Below, piece after piece: positions 22,794 to 34,239 of a DNA stretch of 64,000 nt (its first letter is position 1; every line of letters begins with the position of its first letter). The notes beneath the pieces are model-generated. The model did no database searches, was not told the DNA's origin, and worked only from the letters and a program-made list of their open reading frames with translations. The translations under genes were made by a program, and so were the position numbers. Location of the stretch: NCBI RefSeq assembly GCF_958979055.1, contig NC_084894.1, forward strand, positions 191,001-255,000, read 5' to 3'. Origin of the DNA: Alnus glutinosa (taxonomy: Eukaryota > Streptophyta > Magnoliopsida > Fagales > Betulaceae).

Positions 22794-22888
22794 TGAGGCC
22801 GATGATGTAAGAAATATTTGCTACTCTTGATGGTAATTGGTAAACAATCCCACCTGATGATTCCTTTCCACCGAGATCTCTGAGGCCT
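22794..22888 (+). ncRNA. U24: U24-type box C/D snoRNA, copy B
   Basis: Same box C, box D and both 25S-complementary guides as 19358-19447. A few extra bases lie between the D' and C' boxes. The terminal stem is one pair shorter (GAGGCC/GGCCT). Immediately after it the similarity to copy A ends. Confidence 0.9.
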
Positions 22889-24057
22889 ATCAATAGTCAC
22901 TAGAAGACAGCATATCAGACTCGAAACAAAATAACATTAAAACCATATGCTCTCTCTCTCTCTCGTCTGCGAAGTGAGATCAAATGCAACAGATAAAATT
23001 CATATGCTCTCTCCTCTGCCAAGTGAGATCAAATCCCCATATATGGGAGAAGTTTTCTAAGCCATCACCCAATATGCGTAAGATAAAATGATGATGCATA
23101 TTTGGAATGAGGTAAAATGGAAGTTTAAAGAGGGGTATGGGTTCTTTACAATTATTTGTCTGAATGATTGACGAGTAATTGTGATATAAAGTATAAAAAA
23201 AAGTTTGAAATTGTTTTATAAGAAAGTGAAAATGTTTTGTTTTGTAGTGAATTTTTTCATTTGGATAATAATAAAAAATTATTGATTTGATATAAAAAAT
23301 GAAAAAAGAGAGTTTTTTGTCTGACTTTTTTGAAAGAAGTGAAAAATATAGAGAGGGAGTGAGAGTGAGAGTGGTTTGCCAAACACTCTATTTATGAGAC
23401 ATACTTAACTGGATAAGTAATTTGACTGTCTAATTTTTATTTGGTCAATAAGTCATACAAGTGGTTTATCAGCAAATAATTGTAGATATTATTTATAAGA
23501 TATACTTGACTGGGTAAGTAATTAGATAGCTCAATTTTTATTTGGTCACATATTCTTACAAGTGGTTTTTCTCAATCGCCTTTCACAATTTGAGCAAATA
23601 ATTGTACACGATACTGACATCTAATAAATAGCTAGAGGGGGTCGAAAAAAGAGTCAGCAACACACCATGGGGAGATTTTTCCAACCCCTAAATGGTTTTC
23701 TACAATTTTAGATTATCAAATTATGTGAATTTAAGTTGTTTTTTCCATTGAACTACAGAAAAATGTTACTTATTAAAAATGTGACATGTTACTAATGTTT
23801 AGCTTTTTCTTCACTTTTAAAAAGACATTTTTCAATAAACTAAAAGACAGTTTTTTTAATTCTCAATTCTTATTGGTAAGATGCTATCTATTTAATTTTT
23901 TAAGTTGTTACTTGAATTCACATAATTTTAAAATATACAATTTTTTATTTATTTTTTTATTTTTTTAAAATGTACTCAATCCTAATCTCATGCAATTCAA
24001 CACCGTAATTTCTAAATATGATTTGCAACCCAACCAATGAAGTTAAGACTTGCTTTC
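22889..24057. other. Intergenic DNA, no gene
   Basis: AT-rich and without recognisable genes. It contains a two-copy direct repeat at 23391-23614 and simple TC and A/T tracts. Confidence 0.5.
23391..23614. repeat. Imperfect tandem duplication, about 100 bp unit
   Basis: TTTATGAGACATACTTAACT... (23391) recurs as TTTATAAGATATACTTGACT... (23492). Both units contain TTTTTATTTGGTCA and ACAAGTGGTTT and are followed by an AGCAAATAATTGTA motif. Diverged, so old. Confidence 0.75.
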
Positions 24058-24066
24058 AAGGTTGAG

Positions 24067-24600
24067 AAATGCTAGGGAACCCGACTATTTTCCAGAGAGA
24101 GCGTTCTAAACTGACGTGGCTGAGCCACGTTGGGTTTTACTTAAAAAAAAAAATCCCGCTGGAGTTTCAACTTTTACTGACAATAATGGACGTGTGATGT
24201 TGTTTGATTTGTTTGCAGAAAAAATTGCAGCAACAAGAAAAGAAAAGGCTGGCTGAAAAGCGTCTCTCTCCCTCCATTTTTAATTTTTCACCTTCTATAG
24301 GTTTCTCTCCATTTTCTCATCGGAGCTCCTCTGCCCACCGAAACTCTGTTTTATTTTCAGTTAAAAATGTGGGTTCTTTGCAAGGTCTCTCTCCATGTCT
24401 CCATTTTCGCATGGTGGTGCTGTGGTAATTCGTTGGACATCTCCTCCCTTCTGCGACGTTTCATGTCTCTTTGCCGTTGTTCCGTCAGTGTTTGTAACAA
24501 GTGGGTGTCCACCGGACGCCCTGATTTCATTCCATCTTCTCCACGTTCTCCGACGATGACCAGATCTGCGAAACTGGAAGTGGTATGCCCAATGAGATGA
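24067..24600 (+). repeat. MULE left terminal inverted repeat
   Basis: Matches the reverse complement of about 30125-30692. The outer 380 bp are nearly identical. The inner part keeps patches such as GTGGTATGCCCAA. Chance reading frames in both arms share the same peptide because of this symmetry. Confidence 0.9.
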
Positions 24601-25504
24601 GCATATTAGAGATCTTTCAGTGTATTGAGGAAAGTGGTGACCATTTCTTTCTCGGTTGGACCAAACCAATTGGCGATTTTTGAGTTCGACAATAATGGAA
24701 TTTTTTCTTGATTTCCACCTTTGATTCCAAAACCTAACCTTTGATTTTGGGAACTTGAGGATGGAAACCGAAAATTCCACCCATGCTGTGAATTTCTTTT
24801 CAGTTTTTAGATGTGGGTTTGATTATGAATGGGTGCTGGAGTTAACTTCTTGGGTGTTTTGGGTTGCCCTTATTTCGAATCAGGGCTTGATTTTTATGAG
24901 TTTATGTTGAAGTTGTGATATTTGAATTGGAGAAATTGCCACCATATTTGAATTGCCACCAATTCAGTTGTGATTTTTGAATTGCCACCATATTTTGCAC
25001 GAATAATAGGTTAAAAGTCGATTGAGATAGGCTTGAGAAAGCTCTGAAATGAAAAAAAGAATGATGCGTTGTAATCCTATAATGTGTATGGGTTGGATAT
25101 AGATTCCCATCTATGATCTATTTGTTTAGAGCTTTGAACTATTCCAGAAAGATACAGATTATTTAGCGAAAAGATTTAAGCTTTTCTCGTTGAATCTTCA
25201 GCTAGCTGCTATATGGAATCCTCATGGAATTTTTCGTTAATCAGTCTTTGATGCTTTTTGTTGATCTGTTGTAGACCTGTTGGTTTTGCTTGGTGTTGGT
25301 CTCTAGGCCTCTCTGTTTCAGATTTTAGTTGTTTTTCTTGGCTATTAGCTGTGTCTCTATTCTTTCCTGCAAAATTTCTGCAGTTGTATTCTTTGATTGG
25401 TCTTTGTTGTTTGGTGCTTTTTAGGCTTGCTTGGGCGTGTATTTGCCCTTTGAGTAGTTTGAGTTTTGAGCTAGGGCCTGTGGGTTATTTTTGTTCCCCT
25501 TTGC

Positions 25505-25810
25505 CCTGTGAGTGGCTTGGTGTTTGGAAAAGAATATTAGCTTCTTTCCCCAACATTCAACCCGTGGAAAGTGATGCAAAAGCAATAGTCCCCACAGCCA
25601 AATCTCTGGAGCTGTCCTTAATTGCATAAACCAATGGTGGAACGAAGCTTGAATCTGCATTATATTTAAGCAATCACCAAAACCCGTTAAAAAAAAAATT
25701 ACTCTTAATTAATGCTTTTGTGTGGACACAAAAAGCACTCACATAGGCCAAGAATTGGAGGCAAGTTGGCTAGCTTTGCATAACTAATCCCCTGTGAGTG
25801 GCTTGGTGTG
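25505..25810. mobile_element. Retroposon-like insert with 20-bp direct repeats
   Basis: CCCTGTGAGTGGCTTGGTGT occurs at about 25505 and again at about 25790, flanking roughly 265 bp. Long, exact flanking repeats are typical of LINE-mediated insertion. The inserted DNA has no frame I recognise. The host segment, which ends in ATTAAAAAGAAAAAAG near 25850, itself looks like a LINE 3' tail inside the MULE. Confidence 0.55.
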
Positions 25811-26972
25811 GGATTCTGTTTTGGTGTTTGTTTTATAAAGCTTTTCATTCATTAAAAAGAAAAAAGAAAAAAAAAATTAAGCTTTTCTTGATACAGATGG
25901 GGGCGTTCTTGATAGAGATGGGGGGCAACCACTGTCATGTGATGAAATAAAGTGATTTTGCGTGGCCATTCAATTAAGCTTTTTGACCCATTTGCCATTT
26001 GCCATTTTAATCTTTCACTTCGAGATTACTTCTCCACGAATTCAAATGCAACTTACCTGCCTTTCACGCGTACTCAATCAAGTCCATGTTAAATTGCTTT
26101 GAAATTACTCCACATGGTATATATGCAAAAAGGTAAAAAATGAGAGATAATATTCTTCCAAGATTTCACCAAGGACGACGTGAAAAATCATCTTGCTATG
26201 CGTTATATATGTGTGTCTAGTAATGCTAAAGGATTCCAAATTGGTGATTGAAAAACAGTAAGAATCAATTACTTCTCCTAACCGAAAAACATGTCAGGCA
26301 TGATAAGCATCAAAACGCTGTTATAAACACACATGTGCAGCCATATTGAGGCCAACAAATGAAAAAACAAAATAAAATTAAATGATTGAATACAAATCTA
26401 AAGCCTTTGGTCAACACAATCTATCAAAATAGGAATACAAATTACAAAGTGCAGTAACTTCAAGTCTTCTATCTCTCCACCACTGCAACTTCCCCAGCAC
26501 CAACAAATTACTACAAAATCAGAATGCATTTTACTAAAGTATCCCTTTGGTCTGCAAAACCAATGCCATTCAGGTTCAGTAAAAAGTAAAATAAAAAATC
26601 TTGATTAGTTATTTAAACTGGGCTTCTTAATGTCACAAATATATATGGTTGATGTGATGCTCTATGTTGAGTTTCCAAGTACCATAAACTTATGAGTTTG
26701 TATGTAGGCATTTTTTTTTTTAGTTTAGAACATAAATTTCATGTACAAAGCATCAATTATTATATATTGACCGTGATTTAGAAGATAAATTGCACCTGAA
26801 TAACTATACTTTCTTGAGTTCAAACTTCTTCAACCTCTTATCTTGCTTGGGCTTCAAAGAAGGCATTCGACCTCTTCTGTTGCTTCAGAAGTCTTTCATT
26901 AAGATATGCACAAAACAACCAATAAGTAGGGTTACAAAATCTATGAAAAATTCAAAAATATGCACTTGTTTT

Positions 26973-29332
26973 TTAGAACAAGATATACAAATAAGAAAAG
27001 AAGAAATAAGCAACCTGGTTTTGTCCTTTTTTTTGTTGTATCTTCGTTAATTTTAACTTTCTAACTACCCTTTCTACAACAGATTGCTTGCGTGTTGATG
27101 GTAGCCTCCCTTTACTTTTTGCAACTAAAGGACTCCGCAACTTGTTACATTTCTTAAAGCTCCCATCAATTGCTTTACTACCAATGGAATATGCACCTGG
27201 AAGATGAAGAGAAGGTGCACTACTTAATCTGCTTTCACCCCTTAACCCATTGTGAAGCAATTCCTCTTTTAACTTACGTACACAAGTCTTCATCTTCATA
27301 TATGTTTCAATGTCATCCGATGCGATGAATGCTACTTCAGAAAAATCATTGCACAAATCATCATATTTTTGTGCCTTAGGGTTGCCACTCAAATCGTCAT
27401 AACTACTTTTAACGAATGTATACTTTCGTTTCAAGTCCTTCCTCCATCGGTCAAGAATATATTTGGATGGCAACTCTTCAACACTTTTTATCAAGGTGAG
27501 AACAATAAGGGCATGTCTGCACATGATTCCTCTAAATTCAAACAATCTACAAGTGCATTTCACATCGCATTCATCATCATTAAAGTAAACACAATACTTT
27601 ACTTCTTTCGCGAAGTCATCATTAACTCTTACACGATCAATAACTTCATATGTAGAAATTGCACCTTCGCATTTCAATAAGGATGAAAAACACATCATGA
27701 ATCCCCTAAACTCCTCTTGAACTTCTTTGAATTTTTTATTTGTGTAAATACCTTGAAGTTGACGCTCAATAGAATGAAGAGTTATAAGTGGAAACATTTT
27801 ATTAAATGAACCAAAATCAGCTAAACGCTCGTTCTCAACCATTCTCATCAAAGCATTATCATAATCCCCAACAAATTTCTTCAATGGGGTATTTGGCCCC
27901 ACATAACCATCAAAGAAGGCATTCATACTCTCACTTCGTTGTGTAGTGGACATTCCAGCCCAAAATGTGCCTTTCACATATGCCGGTACCCAATGATGTC
28001 GCTCACCATATAACTGACACAACCATGCATTCTCTTGAAGATTATATCTCTCAATTACTTGTTCCCATTCATCACAAGTCAAAGAGTCATATACACAATT
28101 TAATAGAGCGCCCTTAAAGTTCTCATATTGAGAGTATGATCCAAGTTTTTGCGGAATTTTGTTCATTATATGCCATAAACAAAATCTATGCTTAGCTCTT
28201 GGAAATACTATCTCAATTGCAGCTTGCATAGCTCTATCTTGATCAGTTATAATTGCATTAGGAGCTCAGCCTGACATGCATTTCAACCATGTGTTGAACA
28301 ACCACACAAAAGTATCAGTATTTTCATTTGATAGTAATCCACACCCAAAAAGTATGGATTGACCATGATGATTCACTCCAACAAAAGGTGCAAATGGCAT
28401 CTTGTATTTATTAGTCAAGTATGTTGTGTCAAATGTTATGACATCTCCAAAAGATTCATATGCTGCCCTACTTCGTGCGTCTGCCCAAAACACATTTTTC
28501 AAACGACTTTCTTCATCGAGGTCTATGACATAAAAGAAGCGGTCATTTTTTTCTTGCATTCTCATTAAATATTTAAGAAATGCTTCAGCGTCTCCTTCTC
28601 CAAGCAACTCATTCCTTACTTTGTTAATGTAATTTCTACAATCTTTCTCTCCAAAAGAAAGATTCTCATACCCACCCGCTTCAATAGCAAGAGCTTTGTA
28701 GTTTTTACTTGGACGAACTCCAGCTTTATCCATTACTTCAAGCCTTCTTTTCACATGAGCATCTAACTTCTTATGACATGTAAAATATCTTGCCTTACTT
28801 GGACTTATTGCATGAGTGTGTTCAAGCACGACAGTAGACAATGTAAACCTTCCATCGTAATATAATTTTGCATTGATCTTTGCCTTGCACCCCATTTTTT
28901 CCATTGGTTTTGGCATAACAATGCTAGATGATTTGCTTTTTGACTTGCCTTCACGAGCACATGCAATGGTGAAGTATCTTAAATTTCCATCATCTCCAAT
29001 TTTACGGGTTCTTCTTGTCACACCAAAACCTACTTGCTTGGCATATTGCATATAATATGATACAACATCTTCTTCAGAATCAAACTTCATACCGACCTTC
29101 GGTTCTTCAACAATTTGATTTCCAAAAATAATATTATTTGGCCCATCATTATTCTCATTATCATCCACATCTAACTCACATTCAATTTGATTTCCATCTA
29201 TATTATAAAGAAGAAAACAAAGTTAATAGGAAACAATTAACATAGTTTAACAAATCATGCAATACACACAAATTTTATTTTGTTTAACTAACCAAGAGGA
29301 GGGTCAAGAGCTTCATCATTGCTCACATTCAT
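26973..29332 (-). pseudogene. MULE transposase (FAR1/FHY3 family), one in-frame stop
   Basis: Encodes the MULE transposase, domesticated relatives of which are the FAR1/FHY3 light-signalling factors. Exon 1 is 29293-29332 (start Met at 29330-29332). A phase-1 intron with GT...AG follows, and exon 2 runs from 29197. Domains: an N-terminal FAR1 Cys/His DNA-binding domain (GMKFDSEEDVVSYY, ACAREGKSK, GCKAKINAK, LEHTH); the MULE DDE domain (DVITFDTTY, NAIITDQDRAMQ, RFCLWHIMNKI); and a C-terminal SWIM zinc finger (CTCRLFEFRGIMCRH). A single TGA at 28266-28268 interrupts MSG|APNAIITDQD inside the DDE domain. CGA to TGA decay would explain it. The rest is open to 26973, and a further small C-terminal exon near 26800-26870 is possible. 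Flanking TIRs show it is the element's own gene rather than a host FRS gene. Confidence 0.9.
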
Positions 29333-29859
29333 TGTTGCGCTCGGTTTCAATTACACAAATTATGTGAGATCTTGACTGGATTGAAATCCTGACAGGTTAT
29401 ACTCAACAATTAATCAAGCTTGAAAAATATCAAGATTGGTAAAAAAATGGGCAGCCAAATATACATCTAAAATCTTCAGAAGTCCATTAAATGGCTGCTA
29501 ACAGAGGAATTTACAATCAGGGCATCTACAATAGGAATTAACAGCCGAATATAATTTTTAGTTATTTTTTTGTTTCTACTTTTGTTCAAGTTGTTGAATC
29601 TTATGTGAAGGATGATGCTATGCATCTTAGGTGAAGATTTTGGAAGTCCCTTACTTACGTATTAGACCAGTTCTTAGTATTATATTTTTGTAGGATGTAT
29701 TGCCTTACTGTTTGGAGAAGGTCACCTGAATTTTTTTTTAATTCTTTTCTTAAATTTTTTTTTTTTTTTTCTTTTATGTGCATATGTATCAATTTTATTG
29801 TGATTGGGTACTGTCCATTGACTCATTTTCTCCTTATATGTGCATGGCGTCATTAATTC

Positions 29860-30080
29860 TTTTTTCAATGAATGAATTTCTATTAACACCAAAAGAAGAA
29901 TTACAATACACTAGCAGAAACCTGCTAAGTCCCCAAGGCCATTAGGCCCCACAATAATCAGCAAAACCATCCCCAACAAACTACCAATAACAAAGCCTAT
30001 CTCAGTGCAACAAAGAACAGTACCACTGTATAAAGATATTGCTCCAAACAATCAGCCGATACAAACAAAGAACGACCCAG
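29860..30080 (-). mobile_element. LINE-like 3' tail inserted in the MULE, antisense
   Basis: On the minus strand it reads GGGGCCTAATGGCC..., then TAGTGTATTGTAATTC, and ends ...ATTCATTCATTGAAAAAA, a form typical of plant L1 3' ends with a short poly-A. It lies between the transposase promoter and the right TIR. No target duplication found. Confidence 0.5.
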
Positions 30081-30124
30081 ACCCCTATACAAACAAAGAA
30101 CAACCCAGAAAATAAAAGAGAATT

Positions 30125-30692
30125 TTTCAGTTTTGGGCATACCAATTCCAGTGAGGAGCGAGGACTAGTCAAAGAAGGCCAGCGGCAAAGAGACAGGAAA
30201 TGTTGCAGCAGGGAGGAGAAGCCCAACGGATTACCACAGCACCACCGTACAGAAGAAATTTCCAGTAGAGCCAAGCAGCTTATGTTCATGGGGTCTCCAA
30301 GCCAAACACAGAGAGAGAGAGAGAGACACCTTGGAGAGAGTTGCGAAAATGGAGACATGGAGAGAGACCTTGCAAAGAACCCACATTTTTAACTGAAAAT
30401 AAAACAGAGTTTCGGTGGGCAGAGGAGCTCCGATGAGAAAATGGAGAGAAACCTATAGAAGGTGAAAAATTAAAAATGGAGGGAGAGAGAGAGAGAGACG
30501 CTTTTCAGCCAGCCTTTTCTTTTCTTGTTGCTGCAATTTTTTCTGCAAACAAATCAAACAACATCACACGTCCATCATTGTCAGTAAAAGTTGAAACTCC
30601 AGCGGGATTTTTTTTTTAAGTAAAACCCAACGTGGCTCAGCCACATCAGTTTAGAACGCTCTCTCTGGAAAATAGTCGGGTTCCCTAGCATT
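30125..30692 (-). repeat. MULE right terminal inverted repeat
   Basis: Reverse complement partner of 24067-24600. It carries an extra (GA)n-containing segment near 30305-30335 relative to the left arm. Confidence 0.9.
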
Positions 30693-30701
30693 AGGTTTGA
30701 G

Positions 30702-31030
30702 GTAAAAATGTCTTCCTTTTTTTCTTTTTTTCTTTTTAAATAATTTATTATCAGACTAGGCATCACCTTTGATTTAGGTTAAAGACTTGTATGTTTGTTT
30801 ATTTTGTTAAGAGCATTTACGTCTGGCTTTTTAAACTTTAGCTAAATTGAATAATGTTATACACCATACTTTTAACCTATTTTATTGACATGATATTACT
30901 AATTAGCTCTTGATTTTTTTAAAATAAAATAAAAAAATAAAATGTTAAATCATATTGCATCCCCACCTTATTTGGATGATGTGACAGTGTCCATAGTTCG
31001 ATAGGATGGTAGTGTACTGGTGTAGTATGT
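30702..31030. other. Spacer between MULE and hAT element
   Basis: AT-rich, 330 bp, no gene or RNA seen. Confidence 0.5.
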
Positions 31031-31038
31031 ATTATTGC

Positions 31039-33002
31039 TAGGGGTGTAAACCCGTAGCTAGCTCTCGGTTATTGGGTAATAACCAGAAACTGGCTCTGGA
31101 ACCAGTTAACCGATTTTTACCCGGATACTTTGGTGAAAAACAGTTATCCGAACCAGTAGTATTTATAAAAAATAAATAAATAAAAAAATTACTTCTTGGG
31201 CCTATTTTAAGTATTGGGCCTACTTTTTTGGACTTCATTGAAACTTTTTTTCGGCTTTATTTAAACGGTTTTAGCCCATTTTTTAAGGTATTGAGCCTAA
31301 TTCAATCAATAAATTAAATTGGGATGTAAAAATTTTAAATCTCAAAGGAAACAATATATATATATATATATATTTTAGATGAATCAAATTCTTTATAAAG
31401 CTCAAACGTAAGAGAATATACATTCCAGAAAACTAGATTACGCCACCTAAACAGTAGCAACAACTAATCATTCAATTATTCACAAATAGCAACAAACAAA
31501 AACAACAAAACAATCAAACTACAAAAACAGAGCAGCAAACTCAACCGAAAAGTTCTTATACACAAAGCAAACCCTAAAAAACCAAACTGACACCACTGCA
31601 ATGCACAGAAGCATCAACCATTTATCAATTTCTATAAATTCCAATGCTGAACAAGTCAAACCTCCATAAACCTAAAATTTAATTATTAAGAACAAGTCTA
31701 CTAAAATTCAATCACCATTTTTAAACAAACCAACAATCAAAAGTTCATAAACATATTAAAAAAGTTCAAACCCTAAAGTTCATAAACATATTAAAAAAGT
31801 CATAACCAAAAGTTCATAAACATATTAAACATATCCAAGCATGGTCCAGTTTCTGGCTTTCTCCATCTCTACTATCAATCATTGATCTATAACTACAATA
31901 AAAAAATAAAAAAAATAAAAAAAGAGAAGAAGAAGAAGAAAAAGAGAATGAGTTAAATGAATAAATAACTAAAATAAATTAATAATAATGAAAAGTAAAA
32001 TGATTTTGGTGGAGAGTAACAGAAGCTCTGCTCTCATCATTTTGGTTTTCTCCTACAATATTCTTTTCTGGTGGGGACTAACAGAAGCTGCTTTGTGGGC
32101 TAAAAAAATTCTATTGAAGAAAAATTGATTTGATTCAATTTGTGTGATATGTTTGAGTGCTCCCTTTTCTCAGTTTACGACATTACCCATATAAGAACAT
32201 GTAGCAAGCTGGAAGCTAATTGATTAAAAAACTTATATCTAGAACTATTGTACAAAAAACTCAAGGCAGAACCAAAGACGGTTGATTAAAGTTTTTCGTG
32301 AATTATAATATCAAATCCTGTTTATTTATGCTTCTATGTATGTGATGCTAGAAAGATATCTGTTTTATGTACTCAAGCATCCGATCAAAATGGAAAGTAT
32401 TCAAAGTACGAGCTTTAAAGAGATCTAAAAACGTACAAATTAAACATAACAGAAAGTATTCAAAGTATCAAAACATATCTAAAAATGAACTAGATTTAAA
32501 AAACAAAAATTAACCAGATCTAAAAAAATGAACAAGATCGAACCTAACTGTTTGCTTCTTTTGCTCATTCTGCTTCAAAAATATCAGATCTATAAAATAA
32601 AAAAAAAAAGAAAAAAAGAAAAAAAAAAGAAAGACGAAATCAGTAAGAGTGAGAAAGAATCGAAAGATCAAAGATGAAGGCCGATTCAAAAATCACCCGA
32701 TTTTTTTTTGACACGTGTCAAACTGTTTGACACGTGTACAACACTGTACACATGTCAAAATGCACGTGGCAATTTGTAATTTTTTTTTGTAGTGAGGGGC
32801 GTGTTACGGGTGTAGCATTAGGGTAAAAGGGTAGGGGATAATTTTTTTAATTTTTTTTTAATATATTATGCACCCAGAGCCGGTTACACGGTTATAACTG
32901 GGTGTCTAGAAAACTAATTCCCGGTTCCGGCTCCGGCTCCGAATACCAAACCGGTTTCCCAGTTATCCGGCTGGCTATAACCGGTCCAGGATTACACCCT
33001 GA
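31039..33002. mobile_element. Non-autonomous hAT-like element
   Basis: About 1.96 kb. Ends are TAGGGGTGTAAACC and, inverted, TCAGGGTGTAATCC, with extended subterminal similarity rich in ACCGGTT/CCGG motifs. Flanks ATTATTGC (31031-31038) and ACCATTGC (33003-33010) form an 8-bp target duplication with two differences. The interior is AT-rich with no transposase. It contains a three-copy minisatellite around 31740-31830 (unit with AAAGTTCATAAACATATTAA) and clustered ACACGTGT motifs near 32710-32760. Confidence 0.8.
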
Positions 33003-33010
33003 ACCATTGC

Positions 33011-33995
33011 TCTTTTTTCTTTTTTCCCCACCCAATTTCATTTTGGCGTTCAATGTTTAAAAATCAGTAGTAGACCCCCCAATCAAGCTAATTTTGGTAA
33101 ATAATACATTTTGTCCATGTTATCCGTCTCGTTGGACGGAAACGAGGTCACATGCATGCACATGACATTTTAAGGCTACATCAAGACCATTTTGCCCCCT
33201 TCAATTCAGACAAATTTTATGCCCTCAGACTCGGTTGGTTTGGGTCTTGCCCTTTTGCAGATCTAGACCCTGTTGTCGGCACAGGTGATGGAGTTGGAAC
33301 CTCTGCAGTCGGTGCAGATACTGGAGCCGGAGGAGTGCTGGAGGGATCAGTCTCCAACACAGGTGACGGAGGAGACTTCTCCGGTGCAGGCAAAGGCGTA
33401 GAGTTGATCGAAATCGGGGCCGGTGGTGACCTTAATGAAGTAGCTGCCGGAGGCGACGATGTTGGAGGTTACTGGAGCTAGTGTAGTCGGCTTCGATGGA
33501 GTTGGCACCCCCGATTTTTTCGCAGGACTCGAAGTCGGTGGAGACGACAATGGAGACGTGGCAGGAGCCGGAGATTTAGGCTTCGAAGGTGCTTTGGCCG
33601 GTGATTGTGGCTTAGATGGAGTTGCGGCTGGTGATGAAACCGGTGAAGTAGCACCCTCCAGAGTCGCTTGAGATTTGGATGGCGTAGCTGCTAGGGACTG
33701 GGCTCTGATGCCTGCGACAATGACACCGATCAAGCAGTGAGTGCATCAAACGGTGTTGGATTGCTGTGTGGCTTGTTGGATTCAGATGAATATTTCTTTG
33801 AGGGACAAAATGGTCTCATTGCAGCCTTACTATGTCACGTGCAATGTACAGGACCTCGTTTCCATCAAAAGAGATGTACAACATGGACATGACGGAATGT
33901 ATTATTTATTAAAGTTGGCAGGGGTGTCTATTACAGATTTTTGAATATTGGACACCAAAATGCAAATGAGTAGATACTTCGGGGGATAAGTGTAC
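33011..33995. mobile_element. Pack-type TIR element carrying a captured AGP gene
   Basis: Inverted arms of roughly 180 bp, left about 33011-33200 and right about 33785-33995, share AAATAATACATT, GTCCATGTT, GGAAACGAGGTC, AAGGCT and GACCATTTTG blocks in order and in opposite orientation. Between them lies only a GC-rich AGP-like sequence, so the element looks like a gene-capturing DNA transposon (Pack-MULE type). I could not fix a target duplication. The left end abuts the hAT target site. Confidence 0.7.
33217..33733 (-). pseudogene. Captured classical arabinogalactan-protein (AGP) gene fragment
   Basis: Minus-strand reading gives a hydrophobic segment ending VIVAGIRAQS, like the end of an AGP signal peptide. 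Pro/Ala/Ser/Thr/Lys-rich repeats follow, such as TPSKPQSPAKAPSKPKSPAP and SPLSSPPTSSPA, as in Lys-rich AGPs of the AGP17/18 type. Near 33470 the frame changes. The AGP-like Pro-rich text then continues in another frame (SPPAPIS, PAPEKSPPSPVLETD, PAPVSAPTAEVPTPSPVP) to a stop at 33217-33219. The signal peptide start is also shifted. Both breaks and the enclosing inverted repeats argue for a captured non-functional copy. The composition is far more GC-rich than the surroundings. Confidence 0.7.
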
Positions 33996-34204
33996 TTTTC
34001 AATTCTATTTTATTTTATTTTATATTTTTTAAAATAATGACTAATTAATAGTATCGCATAAACAAAATAAGATACAAGTGTAGTGTATAATATTTTTCTT
34101 TACAAAAAGCCTATTTAAATTGAAGAGCCCACATGGGGAGCATTTTAGTACTTTAGAAGTAGCCAGATCACTGAAAAGTTAATTTGTTGTGTGAGATATG
34201 AATG

Positions 34205-34239
<35 letters not shown>

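Larger units (their letters stand above)
21018..22890 (+). repeat. Segmental duplication, copy B (snoRNA cluster)
   Basis: Paralogue of 15830-19450. The left block (21018-21510) matches 15830-16895 without the MITE. The right block (21600-22888) matches 18560-19447. Copy B has a (TA)n expansion in place of copy A's extra 1.6 kb and a GC-rich block of about 430 bp within the transcribed leader that A lacks. Confidence 0.85.
24067..30692 (-). mobile_element. Mutator-like element (MULE), FAR1/FHY3-type transposase, long TIRs
   Basis: A 6.6 kb DNA transposon. Terminal inverted repeats begin AATGCTAGGGAACCCGACTA. The left TIR runs to about 24600 and the right TIR back to about 30125; the inner parts are less alike and the right one carries a small insertion. 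Flanks give a 9-bp target duplication, AAGGTTGAG at the left and AGGTTTGAG at the right, which differ at two positions. The transposase gene runs on the minus strand between them. Additional retroposon-derived inserts lie in its non-coding interior. Confidence 0.93.

Noticed and set aside
24361-24780. Frames in the MULE arms that share a peptide with 30039-30392
   Set aside because: The shared peptide follows from the arms being inverted repeats, not from a gene.
25258-25629. 123-codon Leu/Cys/Ser-rich frame
   Set aside because: Low-complexity TTG/TGT-rich sequence resembling a LINE 3' tail inside the MULE; it crosses the retroposon insert boundary.
26973-29332. A host FAR1/FHY3 (FRS) gene
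   Set aside because: The flanking long inverted repeats and target duplication show it is the transposon's own transposase.
33152-33481. Gly/Val-rich plus-strand protein
   Set aside because: It is the reverse of the Pro-rich AGP sequence; GGN codons are the complement of CCN.
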